From Stenotrophomonas sp. SAU14A_NAIMI4_8 (lineage in GTDB: Bacteria > Pseudomonadota > Gammaproteobacteria > Xanthomonadales > Xanthomonadaceae): a stretch of 64,000 bases of DNA. The DNA is taken from contig NZ_CP025999.1 of assembly GCF_003086695.1 (NCBI RefSeq), forward strand, positions 546,820 through 610,819, in the 5' to 3' direction. Below are positions 26,212 through 34,629 of the stretch, in pieces (the first letter of the stretch is position 1; every line of letters begins with the position of its first letter). Below the pieces are notes generated by a model that searched no databases, was not told the origin of the DNA, and worked only from the letters and a program-made list of their open reading frames with translations. Made by a program: the position numbers and the translations under genes.

Positions 26212-28323
26212 TCACCACACCTTGACCCGCTTTTCCGGGGCCAGGTACAACTTCTGGCCATCCTTCACTTCAAACGCCGGGTACCAGGCGTCGATGTTGC
26301 GCACGGTCAGCGCACGGAACTGGCCCGGTGCGTGCACGTCGGTCAGCAGCGAATTGCGCAGTGCCTGCTCGCGGCTCTTGCTGCGCCAGGCCTGGGCGAA
26401 GCCCAGGAAGAAGCGCTGGTCCGGGGTGAAGCCTTCCAGGGTCTGGCCCGGCTTGCCCTGCAGCGACAGCTGGTAGGCATCGTAGGCGGTGCCCAGGCCG
26501 GCCACGTCGGCGATGTTCTCGCCCAGGGTCAGCTTGCCGTTCACGTGCACGCCCGGGAACGGTTCGTAGCTGCTGAACTGCGCGGCCAGCGCATCACCGG
26601 CGGCGTTGAACTGCTTCAGGTCTTCGGCGGTCCACCAGTTGTGCAGCTTGCCGGTGGCATCGAACAGCGCGCCGGCGTTGTCGAAGCCATGGCTGATCTC
26701 GTGGCCGATCACCGCGCCGATCGCACCGTAGTTCACCGCATCGTCGGCGGCACCGTCGAAGAACGGCGGCTGCAGGATCGCGGCCGGGAACACCAGGCGG
26801 TTTTCCAGCGGCACGTTCATCGCGTTGATGGTCTGCGGCAGCATGGCCCACTCGCTGTGGTCCACCGGCTTGCCCAGCTTGGCGATGTTGCGCTCGTATT
26901 CGAAGCGTTCGGCACGCTGCGCATTGCCCAGCGGATCGTCGCGGCGGATCTCCAGGCCGGTGTAGTCACGCCACTTGTCCGGGTAGCCCATGCCTACGGT
27001 CAGGCCGGCCACCTTGGCCTTGGCGCTGGCCTTGGTCTGCGGTGACATCCAGGCCAGGGCATCGATGCGCTTGGCGAAGGCGGCAATGATGTTCTTTGCC
27101 ATCTCGTCGGCGCGTTCCTTGGTCTTCGCGTCGAAGTGCTTTTCCACGTAGCGCTTGCCGATGGCTTCGCCGACGGCGTGGTTGGCATCGTCTACCGCGC
27201 GCTTCCAGCGATCGCTCTGCTGCGGGGTGCCGCTGAGCGCCGTGCCGTGGAAGGCGAAGCGGGCGTCGGCGAAGGTCTTGGGCAGGTAGCTGGCGGCACG
27301 GTCCAGGGCATGGAAGGTCATGTAGTCTTTCCAGGCATCCAGCGGCTCGGTGGCCACCAGCTTGGACAGGCCGGCCACGGCCTTGGGCTGCCAGACGATG
27401 AAGTCCTGCTGCTGGCCCAGCTTGGCCGCTTCCAGGAACGCGGCCCAGTCCATGCCCGGCGCCTTGGCGCTGAAATCGGCCTGGGTCCAGGGGTTGGCGC
27501 CCTTGGTCACATCGTTGGTTTCTTCCTGCGTGGCATGCGCCTGGGCGATCTTGGTTTCCAGCGCCAGGATGCGCTGCGCCTTGCCGGCCGGGTCGGCCAC
27601 GCCGGCCAGCTGCAGCACCTTGGCGATGTAGGCCTGGTACTGCTTGCGCAGTTCGGCCATGCGGCCATCGCCCAGGTAGAAGTCACGGTCGGGCATGCCC
27701 AGACCGCCCTGCACCAGGTACGGCGCGGTGCGGTCGGGCTGCAGCAGATCCACCGACACCCACAGGCCGAACAGGCGGTCGGTGTAGAAATTGGTGGCGT
27801 TCAGCAGGTCCACGTCGGCGCGCATGTCATCGCCCAGTGCACGGGCCAGACCGGCCTTGTCGGTGATCGCACCGATGGCCTGCAGCTGCGGCTGTACCGG
27901 GGCCAGGCCGCGCTTCTCGATGCCGGCTTCATCCATGTAGGCGGCGTAGTAATCGCCGATCAGCTTGTCATCGCCGCTGGCCTGGGCGTTGCCGGCCGCA
28001 CCTTCCAGGATGGCGCGGGTATCGGCCTGGGTCTTTTCGGCAATCACGTTGAAGCTGCCGAAGCGCGAACGGTCGGCCGGAATCTCGGTGTTCTTCACCC
28101 AGCTGCCGTTGGCGAAACCGAAGAAGTCATCGCCGGCGGCGATGCTGCGGTCCATGCCGCTGGCATCGAAGCCGAAGCTGCCCAGCATCGGCTTGGCGGC
28201 AGCCGGCGCGGCTTCGGCGGGGGCGGCCGTACCTGCCGCCGGCTCGGCCGGGCGATCGCAGGCGGCCAGGGACAGGCTGGCGAGAATGGCCAGCGCCAGG
28301 GTGGGACGGCGCAGCTTGGACAT
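26212..28323 (-). CDS. M13-family zinc metallopeptidase lipoprotein
   Basis: A 703-residue endopeptidase of the neprilysin/PepO family. The lipobox is ASLSLAACD (Cys22), then an Ala/Pro linker. The M13 N-terminal domain begins at FGFDASGMDRSIAAGDDFFGFANGSW. The catalytic site is intact: AVIGHEISHGFDNAGALFD with the HExxH pair, and LTLGENIADVAGL supplying the third zinc ligand. NAMNVPLENRLVFPAAILQPPFF is the usual substrate-edge segment. It should cleave short peptides in the periplasm. Length is normal for the family. Confidence 0.95.
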   Translation of the reverse strand: MSKLRRPTLALAILASLSLAACDRPAEPAAGTAAPAEAAPAAAKPMLGSFGFDASGMDRSIAAGDDFFGFANGSWVKNTEIPADRSRFGSFNVIAEKTQADTRAILEGAAGNAQASGDDKLIGDYYAAYMDEAGIEKRGLAPVQPQLQAIGAITDKAGLARALGDDMRADVDLLNATNFYTDRLFGLWVSVDLLQPDRTAPYLVQGGLGMPDRDFYLGDGRMAELRKQYQAYIAKVLQLAGVADPAGKAQRILALETKIAQAHATQEETNDVTKGANPWTQADFSAKAPGMDWAAFLEAAKLGQQQDFIVWQPKAVAGLSKLVATEPLDAWKDYMTFHALDRAASYLPKTFADARFAFHGTALSGTPQQSDRWKRAVDDANHAVGEAIGKRYVEKHFDAKTKERADEMAKNIIAAFAKRIDALAWMSPQTKASAKAKVAGLTVGMGYPDKWRDYTGLEIRRDDPLGNAQRAERFEYERNIAKLGKPVDHSEWAMLPQTINAMNVPLENRLVFPAAILQPPFFDGAADDAVNYGAIGAVIGHEISHGFDNAGALFDATGKLHNWWTAEDLKQFNAAGDALAAQFSSYEPFPGVHVNGKLTLGENIADVAGLGTAYDAYQLSLQGKPGQTLEGFTPDQRFFLGFAQAWRSKSREQALRNSLLTDVHAPGQFRALTVRNIDAWYPAFEVKDGQKLYLAPEKRVKVW

Positions 28324-28602
28324 GGACTTCTCTTGCGACGGAAAACCCCAAGTCTAATCCTCTGCGGCAGCGCTGGACGCGCGCCAGCACGGGTTCGGGT
28401 GTGCGCGATCTGGCTGAACACGCGCCGCCGCGCTTCACGCAGTCATCGCGCTGGTGCATGCTGCGGGGTAGGGACCCACACAGGGAATGGCCCGCGGAGC
28501 AGGTGCAGGCGTCAAGAATGCCGCGCTGCGGCCGCTCTGGTCGGGGATGTGGAGGAATCGTTCGCGCATGAAGCCAGCTGTCTGCACAGGGAATACCGAC
28601 CG

Positions 28603-31554
28603 ATGCCCGCGCTGAAACGGGCGTTGGCCCGGCCGTTGCGTGCCATCACCTGGGGCGGCGTGGCGCTGGGCGTGCTGCTGGCCGTGGGCATGGCGGCCAT
28701 GCTGGCCAACGACCACCAGCGCCGGCTGGAGGCTGCGCAGCGGCAGAGCCGGGCGCTGGCGGTGGGCAGTGAACGCCTGCTGGCGCTGGAGCTGCGCAAC
28801 CTGGAACGGGCACTGGCCGGGATTGCCGGCGATGCCGCCGAGCTGTTCAGCAACGTGCCGGCGCAGGCGCCGAAGCTGCTGGAGGCGGCCATTGCCGGGG
28901 TGCTGCAGCGGCACGCCGAACTGCACAGCATCGTGGTGGTCGATGCCTATGGGCGCGCGCTGACCGGCGGTGCCGACGAACTGAAACTGCCGCTGTGGGC
29001 CGACCCGCAGCGGCGCGGGCAGGGCAGCGCGCTGTACCTGGGGCCGCCGCAACGCGCCGACGATGGCACCTGGGTGGTGCCGCTGGCCCTGCCGATGGCC
29101 GACGACCGCTGGCTGCTGGCGCGGCTGCGCTGTGGCGAGCTGCAGCGCATCATCGGCGGGTTGGACGTGGGCCCCAATGGCATGGTGTCGATCACCGATG
29201 CCGACGGCTTCATGCTGGCGCGCGTGCCCGATCCGTATGGCACGGTGGGCCGCCGCTACACCCTGCCGTACCGCAACCTGGTGGGCGGACCGGCGGTGGT
29301 GGAGCTGGGCAGCTTCCCCGGCGTGGTCGACCAGATTCCGCGCATGTCCACCATCAGCACGCTGGAACACAGCCCGCTGGCGGTGCAGGTGGGGCTGGCC
29401 GATGCCGATGTGCTGGCCGCGTGGTGGCCCTACCTGCATGCGGCAGTGGCGATCCTGCTGACCTACGTGCTGGTGTTGCTGGGCCTGCTGTTCGCAATGC
29501 GCCGCAGCACCCGCAGCCAGCAGTGGATGGCGGCCGAACTGCGCACCGGCCATACCGAACTGCGCATGGCCCACCAGGTGGGCCGGGTCTGCACCTGGTA
29601 CGTGGACGAAGACGCCGCGCTGCTGCACTGGTCGCCGCTGGCGCGCGAGATCTTCGGCGTGCAGACCGATGCCTTGCCGGTGGCGGAGTTCTTCGGGCGC
29701 GTGCACCGCGAAGATGCCGAACGGCTGCAGCACGCATTCCATGAAGCGTTCGCGCGCGGCGCCGTGCTGGATGAAATGTTCCGCCTGGTGCTGCCCGGCG
29801 GCGATGTGCGCTGGGTGTCCGCGCGCGGGCAGCGGGTGGAACTGGCCGACAGCCAGCGGCGCATGATCGGTGCGTTGACCGACGTGAGCGAGCGTCATCT
29901 GGCGCAGGAGCAGATGAACCAGGTCGAGCGCCGCTTCCGCCTGCTGTTTGACCGCAACCCGGCGCCGTTCTGGGTATTCGATCCCGATACGCTGCGCTTC
30001 CTGGAAGTGAACGAAGCGGCGGTGCTGCAGTACGGCTACACGCGCGAGGAATTCCTCGGCATGAGCATCCTGGACATCCGCCCGCGCGAAGGCTGGGAGG
30101 AAGTGAAGGGCGCCATTGCCCGCGCCCGCGTGGGCGAACTGCAGGATGCGGCCGTGCGCATGCACCGGCGCAAGGATGGCACCGTGTTCGAAGTGCGCGC
30201 GCACCTGTCCAGGCTGGATTTCGATGGCCAGCCCGCCTGCCTGGTGCTGGCCGAAGATGTGAGCGAGCGCCTGGCCTACGAGCGTGACCTGGCCTACCGC
30301 GCGCGGCACAACCCGGCCACCGGCCTGTTGAACGTGCGCGCCCTGAGCGAACAGCTGGACAGCCAGGACCGCGGCTACACCATCGCCTACGTGCAGCTGC
30401 GCGGCCTGCAGCTGGTGGCCGATACGCTGGGCCGTGACATCGGCGATGCCATCCTGCAGTCGATGGCCGCACGCCTGGGCGGGCTGGGCGCGCGCTTCGG
30501 CACGCTGGCCTTCCAGCCGGCCGAAGACTTCGTGCTGGCCATCGCCCCGCAGCACAACACCCAGTCGGTGCTGGACGATCTGCTGCAGATCGTGTCGGCG
30601 CCGATGCGCGGCAAGGATTCGCTGCACCAGTTCGAGCCGCGCATCGGCGTGGCCGTGCGCGAGGAAGGCGATGCGCTGCGCGCCGAACAGGTGGTGGGCA
30701 TGGCCGCGCAGGCGGCACATGCCGGCCGCGTGGAAGGCAACGTGGTGGCCTGGTTCGATGCGGCCGTGTCGACCCGCCTGGCCGACCGCCTGCGCCTGGC
30801 CGGGCGCATCCATGCGGCCATCGACAACGAGTTCCAGCTGTATTTCCAGCCCATCCGCCACGCCAGCGATGGCAGCCCGGCGGCGCTGGAAGCGCTGCTG
30901 CGCTGGCCGCAACCGGACGGCAGCTTCATTCCGCCCAGCGAGTTCATCCAGCTGTGCGAAGACACCGGGCTGATCCTGGCGCTGGGCCGCTGGGTGATCC
31001 GCGCCGCCGCACAGGCCCAGCGCCAACTGATGGATGCCGGCTGGGGCGAGCTGCCGATCGCGGTGAATGTGTCGGCGGTGCAGTTCTTCAACAGCGACCT
31101 GGTGGCCGAGTTCGCCCGCGCCCAGGAAGATTTCGGCCTGGCCCGCGGCGCGCTGCACGTGGAACTGACCGAGAGCAGCCTGATGCGCAAGCCGGCGCAG
31201 GCCATGCAGACCATGCGCCGCCTGCACGAGCAGGGCATCTGCGTGTCGCTGGATGATTTCGGCACCGGCTATTCCAGCATGTCCTACCTGCAGCACCTGC
31301 CGCTGGACATCCTGAAGATCGACCGCAGCTTCGTGGCCGACGTGGAAACCAACCCGCGCAACGCCTCGATCTGCCGCGCGCTGCTGTCGCTGGGCCACAG
31401 CATGGGCCTGACCATCATTGCCGAAGGCGTGGAAACCCCGGGCCAGCTGGACTGGCTGGCCGCGCACGGCTGTGACCAGGTGCAGGGCTACCTGCTGGGG
31501 CGGCCGGCGCCGCTGGAAAAGATCATCCAGGCGCTGGACGAAGTGGTTGCCTGA
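28603..31554 (+). CDS. PAS-GGDEF(degenerate)-EAL signalling protein
   Basis: A 983-residue membrane protein. Helices at about 15-33 and 278-302 flank a large periplasmic sensor (CACHE-like by length). Two PAS domains follow (VGRVCTWYVDEDAALLHWSP; RFRLLFDRNPAPFWVFDP). The GGDEF domain starts ARHNPATGLLNVRAL but its signature is replaced by PAEDFVLA, so cyclase activity is unlikely. The EAL domain is intact: LEALLRW, ELTESSLM, LDDFGTGYSSM, KIDRSFV and AEGVETPGQ. Predicted c-di-GMP phosphodiesterase. The open frame runs 489 codons further upstream, antisense to the M13 gene, but that part has no homology. Confidence 0.9.
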   Translation: MPALKRALARPLRAITWGGVALGVLLAVGMAAMLANDHQRRLEAAQRQSRALAVGSERLLALELRNLERALAGIAGDAAELFSNVPAQAPKLLEAAIAGVLQRHAELHSIVVVDAYGRALTGGADELKLPLWADPQRRGQGSALYLGPPQRADDGTWVVPLALPMADDRWLLARLRCGELQRIIGGLDVGPNGMVSITDADGFMLARVPDPYGTVGRRYTLPYRNLVGGPAVVELGSFPGVVDQIPRMSTISTLEHSPLAVQVGLADADVLAAWWPYLHAAVAILLTYVLVLLGLLFAMRRSTRSQQWMAAELRTGHTELRMAHQVGRVCTWYVDEDAALLHWSPLAREIFGVQTDALPVAEFFGRVHREDAERLQHAFHEAFARGAVLDEMFRLVLPGGDVRWVSARGQRVELADSQRRMIGALTDVSERHLAQEQMNQVERRFRLLFDRNPAPFWVFDPDTLRFLEVNEAAVLQYGYTREEFLGMSILDIRPREGWEEVKGAIARARVGELQDAAVRMHRRKDGTVFEVRAHLSRLDFDGQPACLVLAEDVSERLAYERDLAYRARHNPATGLLNVRALSEQLDSQDRGYTIAYVQLRGLQLVADTLGRDIGDAILQSMAARLGGLGARFGTLAFQPAEDFVLAIAPQHNTQSVLDDLLQIVSAPMRGKDSLHQFEPRIGVAVREEGDALRAEQVVGMAAQAAHAGRVEGNVVAWFDAAVSTRLADRLRLAGRIHAAIDNEFQLYFQPIRHASDGSPAALEALLRWPQPDGSFIPPSEFIQLCEDTGLILALGRWVIRAAAQAQRQLMDAGWGELPIAVNVSAVQFFNSDLVAEFARAQEDFGLARGALHVELTESSLMRKPAQAMQTMRRLHEQGICVSLDDFGTGYSSMSYLQHLPLDILKIDRSFVADVETNPRNASICRALLSLGHSMGLTIIAEGVETPGQLDWLAAHGCDQVQGYLLGRPAPLEKIIQALDEVVA

Positions 31555-31565
31555 TCGTGCAAACC

Positions 31566-31630
31566 CGCCGGGCATGGCCCGGCGCTACCGTGTCATCGGC
31601 GCAGGGGGTAGCGCCGGGCCATGCCCGGCG
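31566..31630. repeat. Inverted pair of SMAG palindromes
   Basis: CGCCGGGCATGGCCCGGCG followed by CTAC at 31566-31588 faces a GTAGCGCCGGGCC copy at 31608-31630. Facing pairs of this kind can fold into one long hairpin. They sit between the convergent EAL and LysR genes and may terminate both. Confidence 0.85.
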
Positions 31631-31637
31631 GATGCAT

Positions 31638-32519
31638 TCACACCCCGGCGTCCACCAGGTAATCAATGAAACTGCGCACCTTCGGTGCCAGATGGCTGCG
31701 GCTGGTGTATACGGCGAAGATGCCGATCGGCGGCACTTCCCACTCGGGCAGCACGCGCACCAGGCGGCCATCGGCCAGCGCCTGTTCCAGCAGGAAATCG
31801 GGCTGCAGGATCACGCCCAGGCCGGCGATGGCGGCTTCGCGCAGCACGTCGCCGTTGTTGGCCTGCAGGATGCTGTTCACCGCCACGCGAACTTCGCCGC
31901 CGGGCCCCTGCAGCGGCCACTGGTTGCCCGAGGCCCAGTAGCTGTAGCCCAGGCAGTCGTGCGTCGCCAGATCCTGCGGCGTGGCCGGCGTGCCACGCGC
32001 GGCCAGGTATGCCGGTGCCGCGCACAGGGTGATGCGGGCCTGGCCCAGGCGCCGGGCGATCAGCGCCGGGCTGGGTTCGCGGGTAATGCGCAGGGCCACG
32101 TCGTAGCCTTCTTCCACCATGTCCACCAGACGGTCGGACAGCGCCAGGTCCAGTTCCACCTGCGGGTAGCGTTGCCGGTAGCCGGCCAACAGCGGCCCCA
32201 GCCGGGCGATGCCCCAGCTGACCGGTGCGTTGATGCGCAGCGTGCCCGACGGTTCCAGCGCCTGCGCTCCGACGCTGGCTTCCAGCGCGTCGAATTCGGC
32301 CAGCAGGCGCACGCACTGCGCGTAGTAGGCGGCGCCTGCGCTGGTGGGGCTGACCCGGCGGGTAGTGCGGTGCAGCAGGCGGGTGGACAGGCGCTTTTCC
32401 AGCGCGGCCACCTGCCGGGTGACCCCGGCCGTGGATACGCCCAGTGCCTCGGCGGCGGCACTGAACCCGTTGCGCTCGACCACGGCCACGAACACGCGCA
32501 TGGCGTCCAGAGTGTCCAT
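31638..32519 (-). CDS. LysR-family transcriptional regulator
   Basis: A 293-residue LysR protein: MDTLDAMRVFVAVVERNGFSAAAEALGVSTAGVTRQVAALEKRL winged helix, RLLHRTTRRVSPT, then an effector domain (SGTLRINAPVSWG, YDVALRITREPSPALIARRL). It belongs to the group that regulates adjacent DoxX/reductase-type genes. It is divergent from doxX-dioxygenase-esterase with 96 bp between starts; that gap includes an AT-rich AAATAAATACGG stretch suited to promoter and operator. Confidence 0.92.
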   Translation of the reverse strand: MDTLDAMRVFVAVVERNGFSAAAEALGVSTAGVTRQVAALEKRLSTRLLHRTTRRVSPTSAGAAYYAQCVRLLAEFDALEASVGAQALEPSGTLRINAPVSWGIARLGPLLAGYRQRYPQVELDLALSDRLVDMVEEGYDVALRITREPSPALIARRLGQARITLCAAPAYLAARGTPATPQDLATHDCLGYSYWASGNQWPLQGPGGEVRVAVNSILQANNGDVLREAAIAGLGVILQPDFLLEQALADGRLVRVLPEWEVPPIGIFAVYTSRSHLAPKVRSFIDYLVDAGV

Positions 32520-32615
32520 TGTTGCGCCTTCTGAAATAAATACGGTCGTTTCATCGTATTTATCGGCTGACGGCTGCGCAATAACCTGTACGCACTCTCC
32601 CTGAGGTACGCCTCC

Positions 32616-33026
32616 ATGAAAACCTCCGCTGCTGCCGTTTCGCCGCTGGCCCCGTATGCCGCCACCGTGCTGCGCCTGGCCCTGGGCGGCCTGTTCCTGG
32701 TGCACGCGCTGACCAAGCTGCTGGTGTTCACCCCCGCCGGTACCGCCGCGTTCTTTGCATCGCTGGGCCTGCCGGGCGCGCTGGGCTACCTGACCATCGT
32801 GGTCGAGCTGGCGATCGCGGCGGCCCTGCTGCTGGGCGTGTACGCGCGCTGGGTGGGCCTGCTGGGCGTGCCGCTGCTGCTGGGCACGATCGTGACTGTG
32901 CACGGCGCCAACGGTTTCGGCTTCGCCAACGCCGGCGGTGGCTGGGAATACCCGGCGTTCTGGGCGCTGGCGCTGGTGGTGCTGTTCCTGCTGGGCGATG
33001 GCCGCTGGACCCTGCGTTCGCGCTGA
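32616..33026 (+). CDS. DoxX-family membrane protein
   Basis: A 136-residue protein with four hydrophobic segments and the DoxX pattern VLRLALGGLFLVHALTKLLVF, then AFFASLGLPGALGYLTIVVELAIAAALLLG. DoxX proteins are small inner-membrane proteins linked to redox or quinone chemistry, function unresolved. TGAGGTACGCCTCC lies before the ATG. Probably the first gene of a unit with the dioxygenase and esterase and controlled by the divergent LysR protein. Confidence 0.9.
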   Translation: MKTSAAAVSPLAPYAATVLRLALGGLFLVHALTKLLVFTPAGTAAFFASLGLPGALGYLTIVVELAIAAALLLGVYARWVGLLGVPLLLGTIVTVHGANGFGFANAGGGWEYPAFWALALVVLFLLGDGRWTLRSR

Positions 33027-33057
33027 TCGCCGCTTCCCCCCGTATCTGGAGAACCTC

Positions 33058-33867
33058 ATGTCCCGCCTGCCTTCGCTGTACATCTCCCACGGCTCGCCGA
33101 TGACCGCCCTGCACCCGGGGCAGGTGGGCGTGCGGCTGGCCGAACTGGCCCGCGACCTGCCCACTCCGCGTGCCATCGTGATGGCATCGGCGCACTGGCT
33201 GGCGCGCCAGCCGCTGGTCGGCGCGCATCCGCAGCCGCCCACCATCCACGATTTCGGCGGCTTCCCGCGCGCGCTGTTCGAGCTGCAGTACCCGGCGCCT
33301 GGCGACCCCGCGCTGGCCGAAGAAGTGGCCGGGCGCATCGCTGCGGCCGGCCTGCCGGTGGCGCTGGATGCGCAGCGCGGGCTGGACCATGGCGCCTGGG
33401 TGCCGCTGCGGCTGCTGCGCCCGCAGGCCGATATTCCGGTGGTGCCGCTGTCGATCCAGCCGATGCTGGGGCCGCAGCACCAGTTCGCGCTGGGCCGTGC
33501 GCTGGCGCCGCTGCGCGAACAGGGCGTGCTGCTGGTCGGCTCAGGCAGCATCACCCACAACCTGCATGACTGGCGCGACTACCAGGACGGCAAGGAAGCG
33601 CCCTACGTGCGCCCCTTTATTGAATGGGTGGAACAGCGACTGGCGGCCAACGATCGCGATGCGCTGTTCGACTACCGCCGCCAGGCGCCGTTTGCCGAGC
33701 GCGCGCATCCCACCGACGAGCATCTGCTGCCGTTGTACTTCGCCATGGGCGCGGCCGGCGGCGATGATTTCGGTGCCACCCGCATCGATGCGGGTATCGA
33801 TGCGGGCATGCTGGCGATGGACCTGTACCGCTTCGATGGCGCCGCGCCCGTGCAGGAGGCCGCATGA
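33058..33867 (+). CDS. DODA/LigB-type extradiol dioxygenase (YgiD-like)
   Basis: A 269-residue member of the class III extradiol ring-cleavage dioxygenases (4,5-DOPA dioxygenase, YgiD). It has SLYISHGSPM near the N-terminus with a metal-binding His, MASAHWLARQP, LDHGAWVPLRLL, and VGSGSITHNLHDW. These His residues and the C-terminal Glu form the Fe or Zn site. Natural substrate unknown. TGGAG precedes the ATG by 7 bases; the longer frame upstream overlaps doxX and was rejected. It overlaps the esterase gene by 4 bp. Confidence 0.92.
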   Translation: MSRLPSLYISHGSPMTALHPGQVGVRLAELARDLPTPRAIVMASAHWLARQPLVGAHPQPPTIHDFGGFPRALFELQYPAPGDPALAEEVAGRIAAAGLPVALDAQRGLDHGAWVPLRLLRPQADIPVVPLSIQPMLGPQHQFALGRALAPLREQGVLLVGSGSITHNLHDWRDYQDGKEAPYVRPFIEWVEQRLAANDRDALFDYRRQAPFAERAHPTDEHLLPLYFAMGAAGGDDFGATRIDAGIDAGMLAMDLYRFDGAAPVQEAA

Positions 33868-34520
33868 ACCCCGTGCTGACGCCGGTGCTGGAGCGGCCGG
33901 CGCAGGGCAGGGCGCAGGGCCTGGTGGTACTGCTGCACGGCGTGGGCAGCAACGAGCAGTCGCTGGCCGCGCTGGCCAGCACGCTCGATCCGCGCCTGCA
34001 CGTGCTGCTGCCGCGCGCACCGCTGGCGTTCGGGCCGCAGGCGTTCGGCTGGTTCACCGTGCGCTTCGGCGCGCAGGGGCCGGTGATCGATCCGGCCCAG
34101 GCCGAAGCGTCGCGGGTGCTGCTGCGCGACTGGTTGGCCGTGCAGCAGCAGCGGCTGGGGCTGGATGCGCGGCAGACCGTGCTGGCCGGCTTCAGCCAGG
34201 GCGGCATCATGAGTGCCAGCGTGGCGCTGACCGCGCCGGAGCGGGTGAAGTCCTTCGCGATCCTGTGCGGGCGCATCCTGCCGGAGATCGCGCCGCTGAT
34301 TCCGGCCGATGTGGCCGGCGCCGGGCTGGACGGCCTGGTGGTGCACGGGCGGCAGGATGACAAGCTGCCGTTTGCGCTGGCCGAATCTGCCTCGCAGCGC
34401 CTGCAGGGGCTGGGCGTGGCTCACCGGCTGCGCGATTACCCGGTGGGGCATACCTTGTCCGCGGACATGCAACAGGACACCCGGGACTGGATCGCGGCGC
34501 GTTTGCTGTCGCCGCCCTGA
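33864..34520 (+). CDS. Carboxylesterase/phospholipase, alpha/beta hydrolase
   Basis: A 218-residue hydrolase of the carboxylesterase 2/phospholipase family (EstB, YpfH type). The oxyanion loop is LVVLLHGVGSNEQS, the nucleophile Ser111 sits in LAGFSQGGIMSAS, and the acid and base are the Asp in HGRQDDKLP and the His in YPVGHTL. No signal peptide. The ATGA overlap with the dioxygenase indicates translational coupling. Confidence 0.92.
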   Translation: MNPVLTPVLERPAQGRAQGLVVLLHGVGSNEQSLAALASTLDPRLHVLLPRAPLAFGPQAFGWFTVRFGAQGPVIDPAQAEASRVLLRDWLAVQQQRLGLDARQTVLAGFSQGGIMSASVALTAPERVKSFAILCGRILPEIAPLIPADVAGAGLDGLVVHGRQDDKLPFALAESASQRLQGLGVAHRLRDYPVGHTLSADMQQDTRDWIAARLLSPP

Positions 34521-34629
34521 CGCGCATTCATACGGGCGGCCGCAGCGGCCGCCAGCTGTGCTAAGTTTTTTTCCTGTCTCCGGCGCACACCGGTTTTTCC
34601 GGCCCCACGCGCCGCTTCCCGGAAGAAGC

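Noticed and set aside
27136..28602. N-terminal extension of the PAS-GGDEF-EAL frame, 489 codons long
   Set aside because: It runs antisense to the M13 peptidase, has no recognisable domain, and a good ATG with a membrane helix lies at 28603.
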